Part shown: positions 28,341 to 29,354 of the stretch, piece after piece | Layout of the letters: every line of letters starts with the position of its first letter | Numbering within the stretch: the stretch's first letter is position 1 | DNA from: RGIG7949 sp045628845 | GTDB taxonomy: Bacteria; Bacillota; Clostridia; Oscillospirales; Oscillospiraceae | Direction: 5' to 3' | DNA length: 29,354 nt | Assembly (NCBI GenBank): GCA_045628845.1 | Contig: JAZQQE010000062.1 | Location: 1-29,354, forward strand | Translations under genes and position numbers: made by a program | The notes under the pieces: generated by a model | What the model was told of the DNA's origin: nothing | Databases searched by the model: none | What the model saw: the letters and a program-made list of their open reading frames with translations, nothing else

Positions 28341-29168
28341 CTATCTGCCGCGCCTGCGCAGGCGGGAGGCGGCGACGGTCGTCTTTTCGTCGTGGTTCCT
28401 TGCGGCGAATATCGTCCCCAATACGAGGAGCGCCGTCAGGAGGTAGTATATGATGCCGGCGGGCGCGTAGCCTGCGAAAGCACCGCCGTCATAGAGCGCG
28501 CCGGGGAGTTCGAGGAGCACCGCGGCGATGAGGACAATGGGAACGAGCTTCTTGTTTTCCTCGCGGATGCCGCCCTCGATGCTGTACCACAAAAGACGCG
28601 CGAGGCATATAGTCGCGACGAAGCCGCAGACAGCGTCCGCCGTGCCCCACACGTACAGCGACGCGGGCTTCTGCGCAAGGTCGAGAAGGTACTCGCGCAG
28701 CCCCGCCTGCGAGGCGAGGTCAGCCGTCGATACGACGTAGTCGAGTCCGTTCTGATTGACTGCGGAGGCCACGGAGAACGCGGCGTATCCATGCGCGCCG
28801 TAGCGGAAAATATCGATGAGCGAATAGCCCGCGGCGAACGAGGCGGGCACGATGACCGTCACGTAGCGCTTGCTGAGGAGCAGCAGGACGAGCCACATGC
28901 CGAGCGCCTTCACTATTCCAACAATGAGCGAATAGCGGATGGCGTACGATGCGGCGGATACCACGCCTATGATGCGGGCGGGCGCGAACAATCCCGTCAG
29001 GACGACCGTCAGCAGGTAGCCCAGCAGGAAGCTCGCGACGATACCTATCAGCATCAGGATGAAGTTGAAGTTCTTTTTGAATACGTAGAATACCACGTAG
29101 AAAAGCGGCAGCATTATGCATACGAAAAGCAGTATGAACGATGCCGCGGTGAAACCGCCTGAAAACAC
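28341..29168 (-). CDS. Polytopic membrane protein, possibly YhfC-like
   Basis: A 275-residue, very hydrophobic protein with about seven predicted membrane helices, the first near 8-27, others around 34-58, 75-95, 100-120, 180-200 and near the C-terminus. The overall helix pattern and length remind me of the YhfC (DUF2324) family, sometimes described as intramembrane metalloproteases, but the Glu-Glu and His residues expected of an active protease are replaced in the matching stretches (GIVKALGMWL and AGYSLIDIF). Function is therefore unknown. The C-terminus is a basic tail (AASRLRRRGR). I chose the GTG at 29168, with GGGGAGG 8-9 bases upstream; a longer frame to 29267 starts with residues unlike a membrane protein. 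Confidence 0.55.
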   Translation of the reverse strand: MFSGGFTAASFILLFVCIMLPLFYVVFYVFKKNFNFILMLIGIVASFLLGYLLTVVLTGLFAPARIIGVVSAASYAIRYSLIVGIVKALGMWLVLLLLSKRYVTVIVPASFAAGYSLIDIFRYGAHGYAAFSVASAVNQNGLDYVVSTADLASQAGLREYLLDLAQKPASLYVWGTADAVCGFVATICLARLLWYSIEGGIREENKKLVPIVLIAAVLLELPGALYDGGAFAGYAPAGIIYYLLTALLVLGTIFAARNHDEKTTVAASRLRRRGR

Positions 29169-29288
29169 TCTGTCTGCCTCCCCAACATGGAATGAAACAG
29201 GAGCGGCATCCGACCGCTCGCCGCTCTCCGCTCGGAGAGCAGGCGGGCAGCCGAGCCGCCCCTGCAAAAGTTCATAGGGTCAGATGAT

Positions 29289-29354
29289 CATCTGGAATTG
29301 AAGATCTCGAGGATCTTCTCATAGGGGTCCTCCTCGGCGGGACGGGGGGCGGGA
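29289..29354 (-). CDS. Unidentified protein, C-terminal fragment
   Basis: Reading leftward from the window edge, an open frame of 21 codons ends at a TGA (29291-29289). It begins with a Pro/Ser/Arg-rich stretch and ends DPYEKILEIFNSR. That looks like the tail of a real protein, with a flexible linker then a short helix. The family cannot be recognised from this. The 120 bases between it and the membrane-protein gene hold a 7-bp hairpin (29224-29239) without a U-tract and no promoter I can support, so the two may be co-transcribed. Confidence 0.4.

Noticed and set aside
29169..29288. A small gene in the gap before the membrane protein, suggested by an open frame to 29267.
   Set aside because: The frame is only a 5' extension of the membrane-protein gene; the GTG at 29168 has the good Shine-Dalgarno.

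Overview
The window looks like chromosomal DNA from an anaerobic, spore-forming, GC-rich Clostridia member; an Oscillospiraceae-like lineage is my guess from gene content. The evidence is a WalRK-type cell-wall operon (monoderm Firmicutes), the sporulation genes pdaB and spoIIP, an S-adenosylmethionine glycyl-radical activase, several Fe-S flavo- and aldo/keto-enzymes, and a Wood-Ljungdahl acetyl-CoA synthase cluster. Nearly all genes are GC-rich by eye, whereas the first ~350 bases are clearly AT-rich. Almost every gene has a clear Shine-Dalgarno site, and GTG and TTG starts occur.

Layout. 1-350: the C-terminal tail of a C5-cytosine DNA methyltransferase (AT-rich, probably acquired), then a leftward tRNA-Leu(GAG) with an exact consensus promoter and its own terminator. 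354-5981: a leftward flavin reductase of the BaiCD/2-enoate reductase type, rightward pdaB and a P1 peptidase, a shared bidirectional terminator, then a leftward pair made of a glycyl-radical-enzyme activase and a thymidylate-synthase-family protein. 6042-15892: a leftward cell-wall block read as Nudix hydrolase, walR, walK, walH-like, walI-like, then murA (own promoter and terminator), walJ, rlmH, a small DUF2007-like protein and a phosphohexomutase.

15893-16120 is a divergent promoter region. From it the acetyl-CoA synthase operon runs rightward: a His-rich small protein, cooT, a cooC/acsF-type ATPase, acsD, acsC, acsE, acsB, a reductive activator of the corrinoid protein (acsV/RACo), DUF3786, a SLOG/YpsA-like protein and a 4Fe-4S aldo/keto reductase. 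The first good terminator is at about 26880-26915. The first three products look like a nickel-handling set for the Ni-Ni-[4Fe-4S] A-cluster of AcsB. AcsE moves a methyl group from methyl-tetrahydrofolate to the corrinoid protein AcsCD, AcsV re-reduces inactive cobalt, and AcsB joins methyl, CO and CoA (or cleaves acetyl-CoA). No carbon monoxide dehydrogenase gene and no folate-branch gene lies in the window.

26926-29354: a leftward TSCPD-domain protein, rightward spoIIP with a sigma-E-like promoter, a leftward polytopic membrane protein, and the last residues of an unidentified leftward gene.

The strongest leads for something undescribed are the His-rich protein/CooT/ATPase module placed directly in front of ACS, the unknown genes trailing acsV, and the coupled pair of an orphan radical activase with a thymidylate-synthase-like protein. 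All functions are assigned by reading motifs and neighbourhoods; no database search was possible.
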